From contig JAIXMP010000036.1 in the NCBI GenBank assembly GCA_025677815.1, forward strand, positions 186,001 through 250,000: 64,000 nt of DNA, written 5' to 3'. The DNA comes from Phascolomyces articulosus (taxonomy: Eukaryota; Mucoromycota; Mucoromycetes; Mucorales; Lichtheimiaceae). Both the position numbers and the translations under genes were made by a program. The notes under the pieces were generated by a model. It ran no database searches. It saw only the letters and a program-made list of their open reading frames with translations, and was not told the origin of the DNA. Below, piece after piece: positions 14,109 through 25,542 of the stretch (positions are counted from its first letter, which is position 1; each line of letters begins with the position of its first letter).

Positions 14109-15378
14109 CTATTGATTATCCACCTTTTTAATCAGCTCCATAAAAAGTAACATTGTATAATGTGCATCATTTCCTATACTCAAAAAAAAAAAGAAAAATA
14201 TCACAATGATGGATTAATATGTAATTCATACAAATTCATATGTGTTGTAAAAAAAAAAGGAGTGTATTCTTACCAGCATTATGTAAATTCCAACAATCAA
14301 TACCGAGTAATCCAAGTGTTGAGCCAAGTGAAGGTGGATTATGTAAGTTACTGATCGAGGCCCCATACATTTCATCTGTGTTACAGATAGTTACTAATGC
14401 ACTTTGATTGACATCGAGCGTATCACCAAAGCCATTAGCACAGGGCCATCCAAACTTAGCTTTTTGAAGATATCTTAAATCACTATCCAATCCATGTCCT
14501 ACAAGTACGAATCCACCATCACACTGCACGCACCAATCCAAGTCTTTTCTCAATTCTTTTAAAGCTTGATCTAACGAACACCATACCGAGGTACCAAATG
14601 CAAATCGTAGTTTTTCATCACTGACATAACGTCCGTTGGTAAGGTGTCGATATGTATTAACGAGATAATGTTGATCCATATACTGATCGGTTTTGGAATC
14701 ATATAAACTCCAACCAATTTCTAAGAGGATACTATGATCTTGTTCATATGCTTCAATATCAATGGCACAAAAAACATATCGTTTGCTTCGAACAAGTTCA
14801 CCTGCTTGTCGTAAATCATCTTTGGCGCGCTGTAACTTGTCGGCTGATTTGTTTGCCTTTTTCACTTTTGTGAGTAACCGAGAAAATGCATTTCTGCTAT
14901 TGACTTGAAATTCTTGTGCTTCTATATATTCGGGACATAAAGCAACCGGTTGTTCTGGTGCAGGTAGTTGTGGATCGACGCGTTGCATCATCATGGCTAA
15001 TGTTTCTTGAAAGTTTTGACACGTGGTCATTGTCATTACAAGTTGTGTTTTTCCAGTCGTGGCTTCTTTCGCTAATTAGAATAATATTTAAATGCAACCC
15101 ACATTCATATTATGATAATGAGTTTAATGATGTTTCATTTACATTTATTTTTTTTAAAAAAAGAAAACATTATGTAAATAGGTTTTTTTTTTTTTTTTTT
15201 TTTTTTTTTGCGTACACTATGTTCGCTTGCCTTTGTAAAGTGGAATGGCATTTTTCGCAAAGAGTCTGTTGGGATCAAAGAATGCAGTAACTAATTTTTG
15301 AGGTAAATTACCATATGAGCTATATTGATCTACCCATGTGTTTTGCACTGTTGACCATTCAATGAATTCGTTGCTCAT
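14109..15378 (-). CDS. Gfd2/YDR514C-like protein with DEDDh exonuclease fold
   Basis: Three exons in transcript order: 15378-15231, 15071-14274 and 14173-14109; 336 residues. The N-terminus reads MSNEFIEWSTVQNTWVDQYS, with FFDPNRLFAKNAIP further on. The nuclease-like domain has AIDIEAYE (D154, E156), GHGLDSDLRYL (D245/D247) and, across the second intron, LHNAGNDAHYT (H313, D318), matching the DEDDh acid-His set. Family members include yeast Gfd2, linked to mRNA export with Dbp5; enzymatic activity is inferred only from the retained residues. The first intron has a GC donor (15230-15229): a GT alternative meets an in-frame stop, whereas GC-AG splicing gives a clean LYK-A-KEATTGK junction. An A27 run in sense orientation follows the donor. 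The start is only 95 nt from the stop codon of the upstream M20 gene. Confidence 0.85.
15183..15209. repeat. T27 tract (A27 in the intron of the Gfd2-like gene)
   Basis: Twenty-seven T on the plus strand. In the sense of the minus-strand gene it is A27, starting about 20 nt inside the GC-AG intron. Confidence 0.9.
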
Positions 15379-15473
15379 TGTATATTAAAACAAAGTGAAA
15401 AGAAAAAAAAGTGTATTCACGCTCTAAATGCGTGGTTTATTAATGTTATACAGAAATTAAAAGTTTCTTAATT

Positions 15474-17686
15474 CTACTCCTGATTTCTTTGTTCTACAGG
15501 TACTGTTGCTTCAAACTCTCGAGAAACATTATCAAAGTACCCTTTTTCAAGTAATAAATGAGCACCCACCATGGCTAAACTTTTGCTTGCAATAATAGCT
15601 CCTTCATGTGCCTTAGTAGTTCCAGCTGCATCGGCAAAAGAAGCAGTATGTGGGAAATCCTCAGTATAAATTTCAAAAAGTGGATGAATTGCTGGGACTA
15701 ATCACAAAGCAGAATTGTTTATGTTATTATTATTATTATTTGTTGTGATTGATTGAATAAAAGTAAACAAATAACTTACCTAATGCGGACACATTTCCAA
15801 AATCAGTGGATGCACCCACCTGTGCAGCTTCTTGTACTTGACGAGATGGAAGAGGCTTACCAGTAATTTCTTCATAATATTTGGCGTACATTTCTGCCAT
15901 CACTGAATTCTGGGTAACATCTACGTTGCATAAATATTATATTTTTTAATTTTTAATATGTGGTTTCATTACAATATAACATGCAATAGGTTCACTTTGT
16001 TCTTTTAATGTATAAAAACGTTTGAAAATATTATCAACTTACTTTTACATATGCCAGATTCACGCCATTTAATTTCAACCTCACATCCGGTTGCAAGTGC
16101 TGCTGCATTAAAACATTTGCCAACTTTATCCATTAATTCTTGAACTCGCGCCGTTGTGGGAGCACGAACAGCCATGGATGCCGCAGTATAATCTGGAATA
16201 ATATTTGGCTTTTTAACAAAAGGTCATATTAGATATCCATGTTAGAAATGGTTATTACATATGAACATTAGAAGTTATGGAATAGTACTCACAGCTTTTC
16301 CACCTATGTAATGCAATGGTAAATAATTAATAAATTAATAACGGCATCGTCGACAAGTGTATGTATTCTTCTTATTTGTTATACTCCTTACCATCAGTGA
16401 TGATTCCATGTACTCTATCGGTACCAAGAAGTTGTTGGCGTAAAAGACCAATGCTTACCAAAGCTTGGCATACTGCATCAAGTGCATTGACACCTATATA
16501 ACAACAACAAAAATAAATCCAATCACACATCAGTATATTATTTAATATCTCATTATAAATGAATTAGAACACAAAAATGCAGTGTCAGTAAAAATAATGT
16601 ATAATATTTACCACTCCAAGGTGAACCACCAGCATGGGCAGGCTTTAAACAATTGCAAAAACAGGAATGTTACGTATAATTTTTTTTAATAAGTTTGTCT
16701 ATCATGTTTCAATACATTTTTATATGTACTTACTTTTCCTCGATATTCAACGGTTGCATAATTACAAGCAGTTGCTCCCCAATAATTCATATTGTTGGAA
16801 CTAGGATGAAGCATACTGCATACATCTACATTATCTTGAAATGCTCTCTTTCGTGCCATCATAATTTTACCTTCCAATCGTTCTAATAGAAAAAAAAAAC
16901 CAGAATTTTTATGTTATATGAATAACCTTGTTATCATTCTGATATCACGCACCGTTTTTTTATAATCAAACTGTTATTTACCTTCACTTGGCGTTCCAAA
17001 AAGCATAACTGTTCCAGATGCAATTCCCTTTTCCAACAATGCTTTCATAGCCATAGCATTAGCAACACCAGTAATAGCGATAATATTATGACCACAGGCA
17101 TGGCCAATACCTGGGAGGGCATCATACTCTGAGCAAAAACCTACTCGCAATCCAGGTCCATTTGTATACACTGCTGTAAACGCCGTTTTAATATCATAGG
17201 CATGACGAGTGACAGTGAATCCGTTCTTTTCCAAATAGTTCGTTAATACTTCATGAGCATAATGCTCTTCTAATCCAGTTTCAGGATGCTTATGTATCTG
17301 TATAAAACATTATTCAGATAAAAATTCGATATTTTTTAGTATTATTTTATTATTACTTAAATGACCTATTTCCTTGTTTTGGTCATTTTTTTTAATAGAC
17401 AATTATTAAAATGACAAAAGGCACAAATTTGGTTGTATTACTTTACATCAATACTGAGTTCCTGTAATTCGGCTGATATGCGATCAATTTCCGCATAAAT
17501 TACGTTTTGAGCCTTAGTGATATTTTGAGACTAGTTATATCAATACAATGGTTTAAATATATAAATTAGTACATTTATAATAAAATGTAAATACAAACTT
17601 TTTTTTATCAATGTAATATTTGAATAAAGATAAAGAAATAGCTGTTGGACTGGATTACTCACAGGTGTTTCGATTTCAACGGTCAT
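15474..17686 (-). CDS. M20 family dipeptidase/amidohydrolase, copy 1 (PM20D2-like)
   Basis: Ten exons in transcript order: 17686-17663, 17530-17447, 17297-16982, 16882-16734, 16642-16612, 16493-16392, 16303-16293, 16208-16043, 15920-15780 and 15697-15474. They join in frame to 415 residues, normal for the family. Hallmarks are KHPETGLEEHYAH, the metal-site block EYDALPGIGHACGHN (residues 93-107), GGSPW and PNIIPDYTAA. M20 enzymes of this type (peptidase M20 domain-containing protein 2, Xaa-Arg dipeptidase) are cytosolic zinc hydrolases cleaving dipeptides with a basic residue; the substrate here is not shown by sequence. No signal peptide. Exon 7 is only 11 nt and encodes the GGKA of ITDGGKAPN. 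The first coding exon is 24 nt. It is a head-to-tail duplicate of the gene at 19143-21331. Confidence 0.9.
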
Positions 17687-19142
17687 TTGTTATTAAGTAA
17701 TAGTTGTGATTTTGAAAGAAAATAAAATAAAAAGAGGAAGGTCAGAACAAACTTATCTTTTTATTTACTTATTTACACCGAGAAGACGGACTGAAAAAAA
17801 AAAGAGAAAAACCCATATATATTGAATTTACTCGGTGGAGATAAGAACGATTTGGTCAAATATGAACAAAAAAAGGGCTTTTCTAAAAGGAGGTCACTTC
17901 AAATAATCATAAAAAAAAACTCGCACGCCTTAATAAGAGGTTTTCAAAAAAAGGAAAACTAAAGTATATAAAATGACTGTACATTTGATTCATGCTACTA
18001 GTTGACTTTTGCAAAAAGAAGAGGGATATATATAACTTAAAAATATTAAATTAAAGTCTTGTAGATCGACTCATATTATAACGCTAACACAAAAGATAAA
18101 AATATGTTATCACTCCATATTATCAATTTATAAATGACATATAGTTAACATTTATCGTTATCAGAGTGTAAAAGAAATTCTTAGATACACCCAAAAAAGC
18201 GTGTAACGTTAAGGGTCCATTATTCCATCCTTTTTTCACCGATTGGTCTTTTTTTGAAGAAAAAATGGGGTAAAGCAAAATAAGGTACGGAATAGCCAAC
18301 TTTAATCTCTTTATACCACGATGGGAAAGAGATCATGGTTATATGCTTTGGACGGATGTGTTTCAGTTTCTTATATATATCAAATTAATGATGATTTTAT
18401 AATATAATGTCATGCTTGACAGAACTTGCGATTGACATGACTGAATGATGAAAAAGAAATCATCTTATTTTCTTTTTCCTTGGCACCTTATTATGGGCTG
18501 CTATCAGTTTCTGCACTTATTAATCAACAATGACACTGATCCAAGAATATGGATACGATTAGAAACCTGGAGAATTTCAGTGTCACAGCGGTCCTAATAA
18601 TGAACTTAATCATTCATCCAAAAAATCGGAGCTATGTAGGTACCAAAAAATGCCAAGTTGTATGATTTTTCCTTATGCATAGCATAATTTCAATTCAAAA
18701 GTGTTACTCTATAGTAATGTTGCCAGGATGTTCTAATTACATACTACTACAGTTTAATACGGTAGCTCAATTCAATTGTTCCTGGCAATTTTCAATTGAA
18801 AAGAAACACCGAGTAGCAGTATTTAGTAGTTAGTATAAGGTGATCTTTAAGAGTATTCTGGTATTAAAGAAGCCTATATATTTTCGGTCTGCCCCGATTC
18901 TATTTTTGACTTCTATACATTAGTACATGGGAAGTTCTTAGCATTATCATGGATGAATTATTAATGAAAAAATAATAAGCACAAATCAAATACATTTACA
19001 TTGTTTTCTCAGAGAAGATGTGTTTGAAAATACTTTTTATATACGAAAATAAACTATGTAACCAAAAGTAACATTTCTCAGAAAAATGGCAAAGGTGGAT
19101 TATTTATTTGAATCAATAAGGGGAAATAAAATAATAATACTA
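17687..19142. other. 1.46-kb spacer between the tandem M20 genes
   Basis: Contains the promoter of copy 1 and the 3' end of copy 2. No gene is credible. A perfect 9-bp inverted repeat (TTGCCAGGA at 18720-18728, TCCTGGCAA at 18780-18788) is present. A 39-codon open stretch near 18481-18600 is probably chance. Confidence 0.55.
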
Positions 19143-21331
19143 CTATTCTTGAATTCTCTTTTCTTTGGGTATAGTAGCTTCGAATTCTTGATAGGTCTTG
19201 TCAAAGAATTGTTTTTCTTCTAGAATATGGACATTCACCATAGCTAAACTTTTACTAGCCCTCATGGTTGCATCATGTGCCTTTGTAGTTTCAGCCGATG
19301 ATGCAAAATCTTTTGTATGTGGGAAATCATCGGTCTCAATTGCAAAGAATGGATGGATTCCTGGAACTATATACATATATATTAGATAAAATTATGTAGA
19401 TATTTAATATGATTGACTGTTTTATGCGCTTGGGACAATTTTGCATATATAGAGTCTATGTTAATCATGTTCCTTACCCAACACTGAAACGTTTCCAAAA
19501 TCTGTTGATCCACCCACTTGAGCTGCTTCTTGTACTTGACGTGAGGCAATACTCTGACCGCCATATTTTTCATGGTAACTGGCATACATTTCAGCCATCA
19601 CCGAATTTTGCGTAATATCTAAAATAAATATTCGTAATATTTAAGTATATACCCACCTAATATATTCTATATAATAGCAGCTCATTATATAAATTAAAAT
19701 GCTTTCTTACTTTTACAGATGCTAGTATCGCGCCATTTAATGTCAACCTTGCATCCAGTAGCTAATGCTGCTGCATTAAAACAATTTTCAACTTTTTTCA
19801 TCAACACTTCAACACGTTCTGAAGTTGGTGCACGAACACCAATTGAAGCTGATGTATAGTCTGGAATTACATTTGGCTATATGAAACAAGTATATATGTC
19901 AGTTATTGTTGTTATTAGGTTAATCTCTTCATACCTACTACTCTCTCTTTTTGGGGAGAGGAGGGGAAATCGCTTTAATAAAATAAGTTAATAACATACA
20001 GCTTTTCCACCTATATTAGTAAAAAGTATAATTTGTTAATAACAAAGGATCGGATATTATGATTATCAGTAATACATGACTCTTACCATCAGTAATCACC
20101 CCATGGACTCTATCAGTGCCAAGTAGTTGTTGTCTAAGTAAACCGACGCTCACCCATGCTTGGCAAATTGCATCTAATGCATTCACACCTATTATATTCC
20201 CCAATTATTAAATTTGATAAGTAAACAAACATTCTTTTTTTTTTGCCCAACTTTGATATTAGTCAAATAGCATGCGTAATAACGTACCATTCCATGGTGC
20301 ACCACCAGCATGGCTTGGCTATATAGAAAAATATGTTAGTTTTTAAATTTCAATAGATAACAATGATATTCATTTTTATATTACTGATTAATAAATGAAT
20401 GCTTACCTTTCCTCGATATTCAATTGTTGCATAGTTACAAGCAGTTGCTCCCCAATAAGTCATATTATTTGGAGCAGGATGGAGCATACTACAAACATCT
20501 ACATTATCTTGAAAGGCTCCCTTTCGTGCCATAATAATTTTACCTTCCAATCGCTCTAATAACAAAAGTATTTTTTTTTTTGCCATGTTATCAATATCTT
20601 TCTTTTATCATTCTAGAAACATCTTTTTAGTCAAAAAAATTATATAGTTTACCTTCACTTGGTGTTCCAAAAAGCACTACAGTTCCTTTCGCATTTCCTG
20701 CATCCAACAATGCTTTCAAACCCATTGCACTTGCCACACCACTAATCGCAATTAAATTATGACCACAAGCATGACCAAGACCTGGAAGTGCATCGTATTC
20801 TGAACAAAAACCAATACGAGGACCGGCCCCATTGGTAAATTTGGCCATAAAGGCTGTTTCCATACCAAATGCATGACGGGTGACTTCAAACCCATTTTTT
20901 TCCAAGTATTTGGTCAAGACATCATGAGCATGATGTTCTTCTAATCCAGTCTCTGGGTTCTTGTGTAACTTTTAAATAATAATAATAATAATGCGGTTAA
21001 ACTTTATACAATTTGAAATCGTGCACAGACATCTGCTTTCTCCTTTTTCTTTTTAATTCTCCTCATTACTTTGTATCGTCACAATTGCTTATTATCTGCT
21101 TTATATCAATAGTATTTCTTTTATATATACTTACATCAAGACTGATATTTCTTAATTCCGGAGAAATGCGTTCAATCTCGGTGTCGACGATAGTTTGCAT
21201 AATATCAATAGTCTGATAATATAAAGAAGTTTTTTTTAGTTAATATATGGTGATTTACCTTTATTTGTCGCTATTATGTGACTGCAAACGTTTTGTATGT
21301 TTTTGCTCATTCATCTTACTTCTTTCACCAT
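19143..21331 (-). CDS. M20 family dipeptidase/amidohydrolase, copy 2 (PM20D2-like)
   Basis: Ten exons in transcript order: 21331-21320, 21212-21135, 20968-20653, 20555-20407, 20318-20288, 20188-20087, 20010-20000, 19876-19711, 19618-19478 and 19366-19143; 409 residues. Exons 3 to 10 have exactly the same lengths as in copy 1 (316, 149, 31, 102, 11, 166, 141 and 224 nt), so the pair arose by duplication of a gene already spliced this way. The metal-site block is EYDALPGLGHACGHN, and NPETGLEEHHAHD precedes it. Only the N-terminus differs in length: the 12-nt first exon encodes MVKE. Function as for copy 1; divergence at PSHAGGAPWN and at the C-terminus (PKEKRIQE) could mean a different substrate range. 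The start rests on splice signals and position, and is less certain than the rest. Confidence 0.88.
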
Positions 21332-22103
21332 GTTACGTTAAATTAATTAGCTTAATGCGCGAGAAATAGATAATGAAAAGATGCAAAAAGAAAAGAGCAA
21401 CAAACACTTTGTATATAGTTGCGAACAATTTATTTTATAAAGTTCGCACCATGCTCGCCCCCGAGGTAACGGCAAATATTCTACCGCAACAATTTTTTAT
21501 TCCTTGTAGGGTTTACTCCATCTATTACTGTCACTGAGTCAAGAAAAAAGAAAAAAAGAAGAAAAACTCACACGCTATTAAATTCCCTTAATAAAGCATA
21601 TGCCGAATAGAATATCTTTCAATAGATAAACTTCTTGGAGTATTGTTGCATATCTATTTATGGTTTTAATTAAGAAGAAATGGCACGAGGCGTAAATATA
21701 AGTATTGATAAACACATTGTTGCAAAACTGATGTAATCGGGATCAAACTGCTCTAATAAAGTAAGGATGATAATAGACTACAAAGATCGATAACAAATAA
21801 ACCCTGAGATTTATTACCAAGATCTTTTTGTTTTTGATGAGTAAACGAAAAAAAGCATGAGAGTTTTCGCGTTGAACAACTGCCAGAATAATTTTCCCAA
21901 GTCTAAAAATCCAGAATTATGGGAATTGACAAGAACCTTATCTTAATAAAAAAATAAGATATATAGGGAGATAAATATTATGCGAAGGATGGATGGTTTA
22001 TATTAGAAAAATTGAGATATAATTATAAAAATATATATTATGAAATAAACAATATTTTACATAAGTGGGAATGATAATGAAGAATAGTAAAAAAAATATG
22101 TTT
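21332..22103. other. Intergenic region between M20 copy 2 and the BRO1 gene
   Basis: About 770 nt, holding the promoter of M20 copy 2 (minus strand) and the 3' flank of the BRO1-domain gene. A slightly GC-richer patch lies at 21440-21500. No gene seen. Confidence 0.55.
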
Positions 22104-25100
22104 TTATCTTCTATTCCATTGTGCCCATTCAGCTGGATCTGAAGGATGTTGTGAGTCATTTCGGCTAGGATGCTGGCCACTAATAGACATATTGGAGAAC
22201 CCTAATGATAATTGTCTACAGAGAATAATAGCAACATTGGTTGTCAATTGCATTTCATTTTTTCCCCTTCTTACTCTCACTTTGTTACTTACTCTACAAG
22301 TTGATCTGCTTGTGCATTTCGATGGTAACAGTATTTTAAACAGCTTTCTCGTAAAGTAGCCAAACCTCTTGCGTGATCCGTATAGAACTTGATTCCAAAA
22401 AAAAAAAGATACCAGCGTTAAAAAACCACAAAAACAAGACATGAAAAAAATTACCCTCTTTATTTTTCTTCATACCTTTAATCCATCTTGTAAATTCATC
22501 TTGATTTCTTTAAATTTCAAATAAGCTTGACTCAAATTTTGTAATGCCCGTTCACGTTTCGCAGTAGCAGAACCTTTTTCTCGGGCCTTTGAATATTCTT
22601 GATGAACACGGGCCATTTCTCGTAGGACTTGGTTTTGTCGTTCATCTTGACGATCAATTTCCATTAAAATATCATCATATTTACGTAATTCATCCACAAA
22701 CAATTCCTCAAACTGAGCTGGATCAATCTTGACGACAGGAGATTTGGCAGTAATTTGAGCCGCCTTTTTTAACAAGACAGGGGAGATATCATCTGCATTG
22801 GATAATTTTCGAGCGCGATCTGCAATTTGTCGTCTTGCAATCAAATGATCATCCATTTCATCCAATAATGCGCGTAATTGTTCAATAGCTTCTTTGCCAC
22901 TGGCTCCTTCTTCATCATCCCCACTCGCACCAGGGACGGATTGTTCCAATTCTTGTTCAGGAAGAGCGAGGACATCAATGATTTTTGCCCACGTTTCTAA
23001 TTTTCCGAAAACAGTTTGATCCGCTTTTTGAGCAGACATCAATGTCGATCGATGTTGTTGACCTTGTGAAACCAATTGGGCTGTAAATGCATGCGATTCT
23101 GGACGATTCCATCCTATATATAAAAACATCCTAGTTAAAAAAAACTTCCCCATATTTTATAGCGTCCATACAATACAGAGTCTTTTCCTTTCTTCTTACG
23201 TTCTCGATACTGTGATCTGAATGATTCATCATTTTCTTGTTCTTCATCCAATGCATTAAATGCATCCTCTAATATTCCCGTGTTTTTACTTGATGCTTGT
23301 TGAACCTTTTCCCACATTTCATATAGCACTTGTGATCCTCCTTCATTCCGTACTTCAGATGCTTGATTACGTAATGGTCCTGGTAATCCTGCTGTTTGTT
23401 CAAATCCTGCCAATGTCGCTGAGAGATTAAGAGATTGTATTGAGCTACAAAACCAAACAATCGTTTTTTTAGTTCAACATGAAGGATTTCTTTCTTCTCT
23501 TTTTTTATTACCTGTGATATACAGCTGATAATTCCTCCAAACGAGCAATAATATCTTCTTTTATGACTCTTTCTTTTCGATCCACATAAACACTTGCAGC
23601 TTGATGAACAGCAAAGGGGACCAATTTCTGAAACAAGGGCAACCCAATGACTGGATGAGGAGGAGCATCTGCTCTTCTTTCATTCGACAACATGAGCGCC
23701 ACAGGATCCGAAATTTCTTGTGGTGCCACAGGTTTGACCATTTCTGTCTTTTGAATTGCTGGTAGTGCTGAAGGAGAAGGGACATTTTCTAAATAAATAA
23801 CATCATTATCCTTTTCCGCGCGTGCTAAATTGGTCTGAATGATTTGTTGCAAAGAACGAAGATCACTAACTACGGCTGGACTGATAGCTGTAGAAGACGA
23901 TCCAGAAGTGGGTGATGAAAAGGGAAAAAACGACCGGAGGAGATCAAATGCACGCTTCACAAGACTGTTGGCAATTTGTAAACGTGCTACTTCTTCTCCA
24001 TACTTGTTTTGTGATATACATTCGCAAGCTTTACGGAATTGAGAGGCTGCATTGAAGTGAAGGGCCTTCACTTGCATATGCGTGAGCCATTGTTTTGGGA
24101 ATACGTTTTGCGTGGATGAATTGGTAGCTAATTCATATGCGGCATCGTAGAATTCAGCAATCTTGATGGCTAATCGGGCAATAGTACCGTCACGTAATTG
24201 ATCCATGGCAGCACGTTGCCATATACATTCTTGCGCTTGAGCAAGCATTAAATTGATCAGTGTTTGTAGTGCCGCAGTCGACATATCAGGTGTGGGTGGT
24301 ATCCGCATTTCTGGTATCACTGTGTCTTGCAAATGTTTGAAACACCCAGCCGCATTCTAATTAATATTAGTCAAGGTTGATAAATTCGTTTCATGAACAA
24401 CATCAAAAAAATGGGCATCCATTCTCCTGTCATCCTCAGCTATATCATTACCTGGAAATAATTACACGCACGTTTGACACCTTCAGCTGTTAATCGATTC
24501 TCAGCATTTCCAAGTTGGGTATAAGTAGCTCCAATACAATATAAAATACATGCTTTTTCATAGTTCATATTTCGATGGGATACTAAAATAAATAATATAT
24601 TGGATGATAAGTTATTCCCTATTTTTTTTTTAATTCCTTTTCATGGTTTTTTTTACCAGCATTATTGCTTCCATTCGAAAAGGCTGGATACCATGGAAAT
24701 TCAACACCTGTCTAATAAGGATGATAATTGACAAATCAGTACAGATCAAAAATTCAACTGGGAAGAAAGGAAAGAAGTGGCAGAGGGGGTATGAGTCAGG
24801 GAATCCCGAGGGATTTTTGCATGAAATACATAGATATATAATAGAAGATGACATACATCGATAGGAAATTTCGATCCTATGAAGACTAACTGTGCATAAT
24901 ATCTGTCCCATCATCGTTACCCATCAAAAGTATAAATATATATCGATAGGATTGTATTCAAACAATACATACCCCGTATAAAAATAGAATAGGTTAGATA
25001 ACTTTGAAACACTCAAAATAATAAGGTGAACATATACAAAAACAACGCATAGTATACACAATAATAATAATCACAATAAAACTCACTTTATTAAACGATT

Positions 25101-25316
25101 TAAAGCCTTTTCACTTGCTTCCATATAAATACAATCGTTACGTAATTCATCAAGGACACGAAAATCGTCCGTATAAAGGTCCGGGTGTTCCGCGTAACCG
25201 TTTGAAATGTATTTTCGTAGATGGGGTGTCCATGTTAAACGCTCGGTTTGTTTAGTACTGCTTGAAAGCATATTACTTTCAGTTACTTTTTTAGTACTTG
25301 TTGGTGAAAAATTCAT
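22104..25316 (-). CDS. BRO1-domain protein (PalA/Rim20 or Bro1/ALIX type)
   Basis: Nine exons in transcript order: 25316-25087, 24902-24857, 24711-24657, 24582-24452, 24356-23512, 23444-23200, 23113-22476, 22387-22293 and 22215-22104; 798 residues. The BRO1 domain includes [40 protein letters not shown] and [37 protein letters not shown] starts the linker to a V-shaped coiled domain ([21 protein letters not shown], long helices). Family members bind ESCRT-III Snf7 at endosomes; PalA/Rim20 also bind YPX[LI] motifs in PacC for pH signalling, while ALIX and Bro1 sort cargo. The C-terminus ends shortly after the V domain ([12 protein letters not shown]), without the long proline-rich tail of ALIX, which favours a PalA/Rim20 role but does not prove it. 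An alternative start is the ATG at 25271 ([12 protein letters not shown]), closer to the usual BRO1 N-terminus. Confidence 0.85.
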
Positions 25317-25542
25317 GTTTTTTTTCTTTATGCCAAGAGCTTTTATATAAGAAAAGGAAAAGTGCTCAGGAGTAGTAAGAGGAAAAAAGCTTAAACCCCA
25401 CAACACACACAAACGCGCCCTTTGAAAAAGTAACACATCCTTTTTCTTTGTGTTGAATTTTTAATAATACAATTGACTTGAACCCTTTTATTCTTTTTAA
25501 AATAAACTCTATTCGGGCCATTCTCTAATTCATTCATACGCA
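25317..25542. promoter_or_regulatory. Divergent promoter between the BRO1 and RING genes
   Basis: Only 226 nt separate the two start codons on opposite strands, so core promoters and 5' UTRs must lie here. T/C-rich stretches flank each start; no clear TATA box. Confidence 0.6.
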
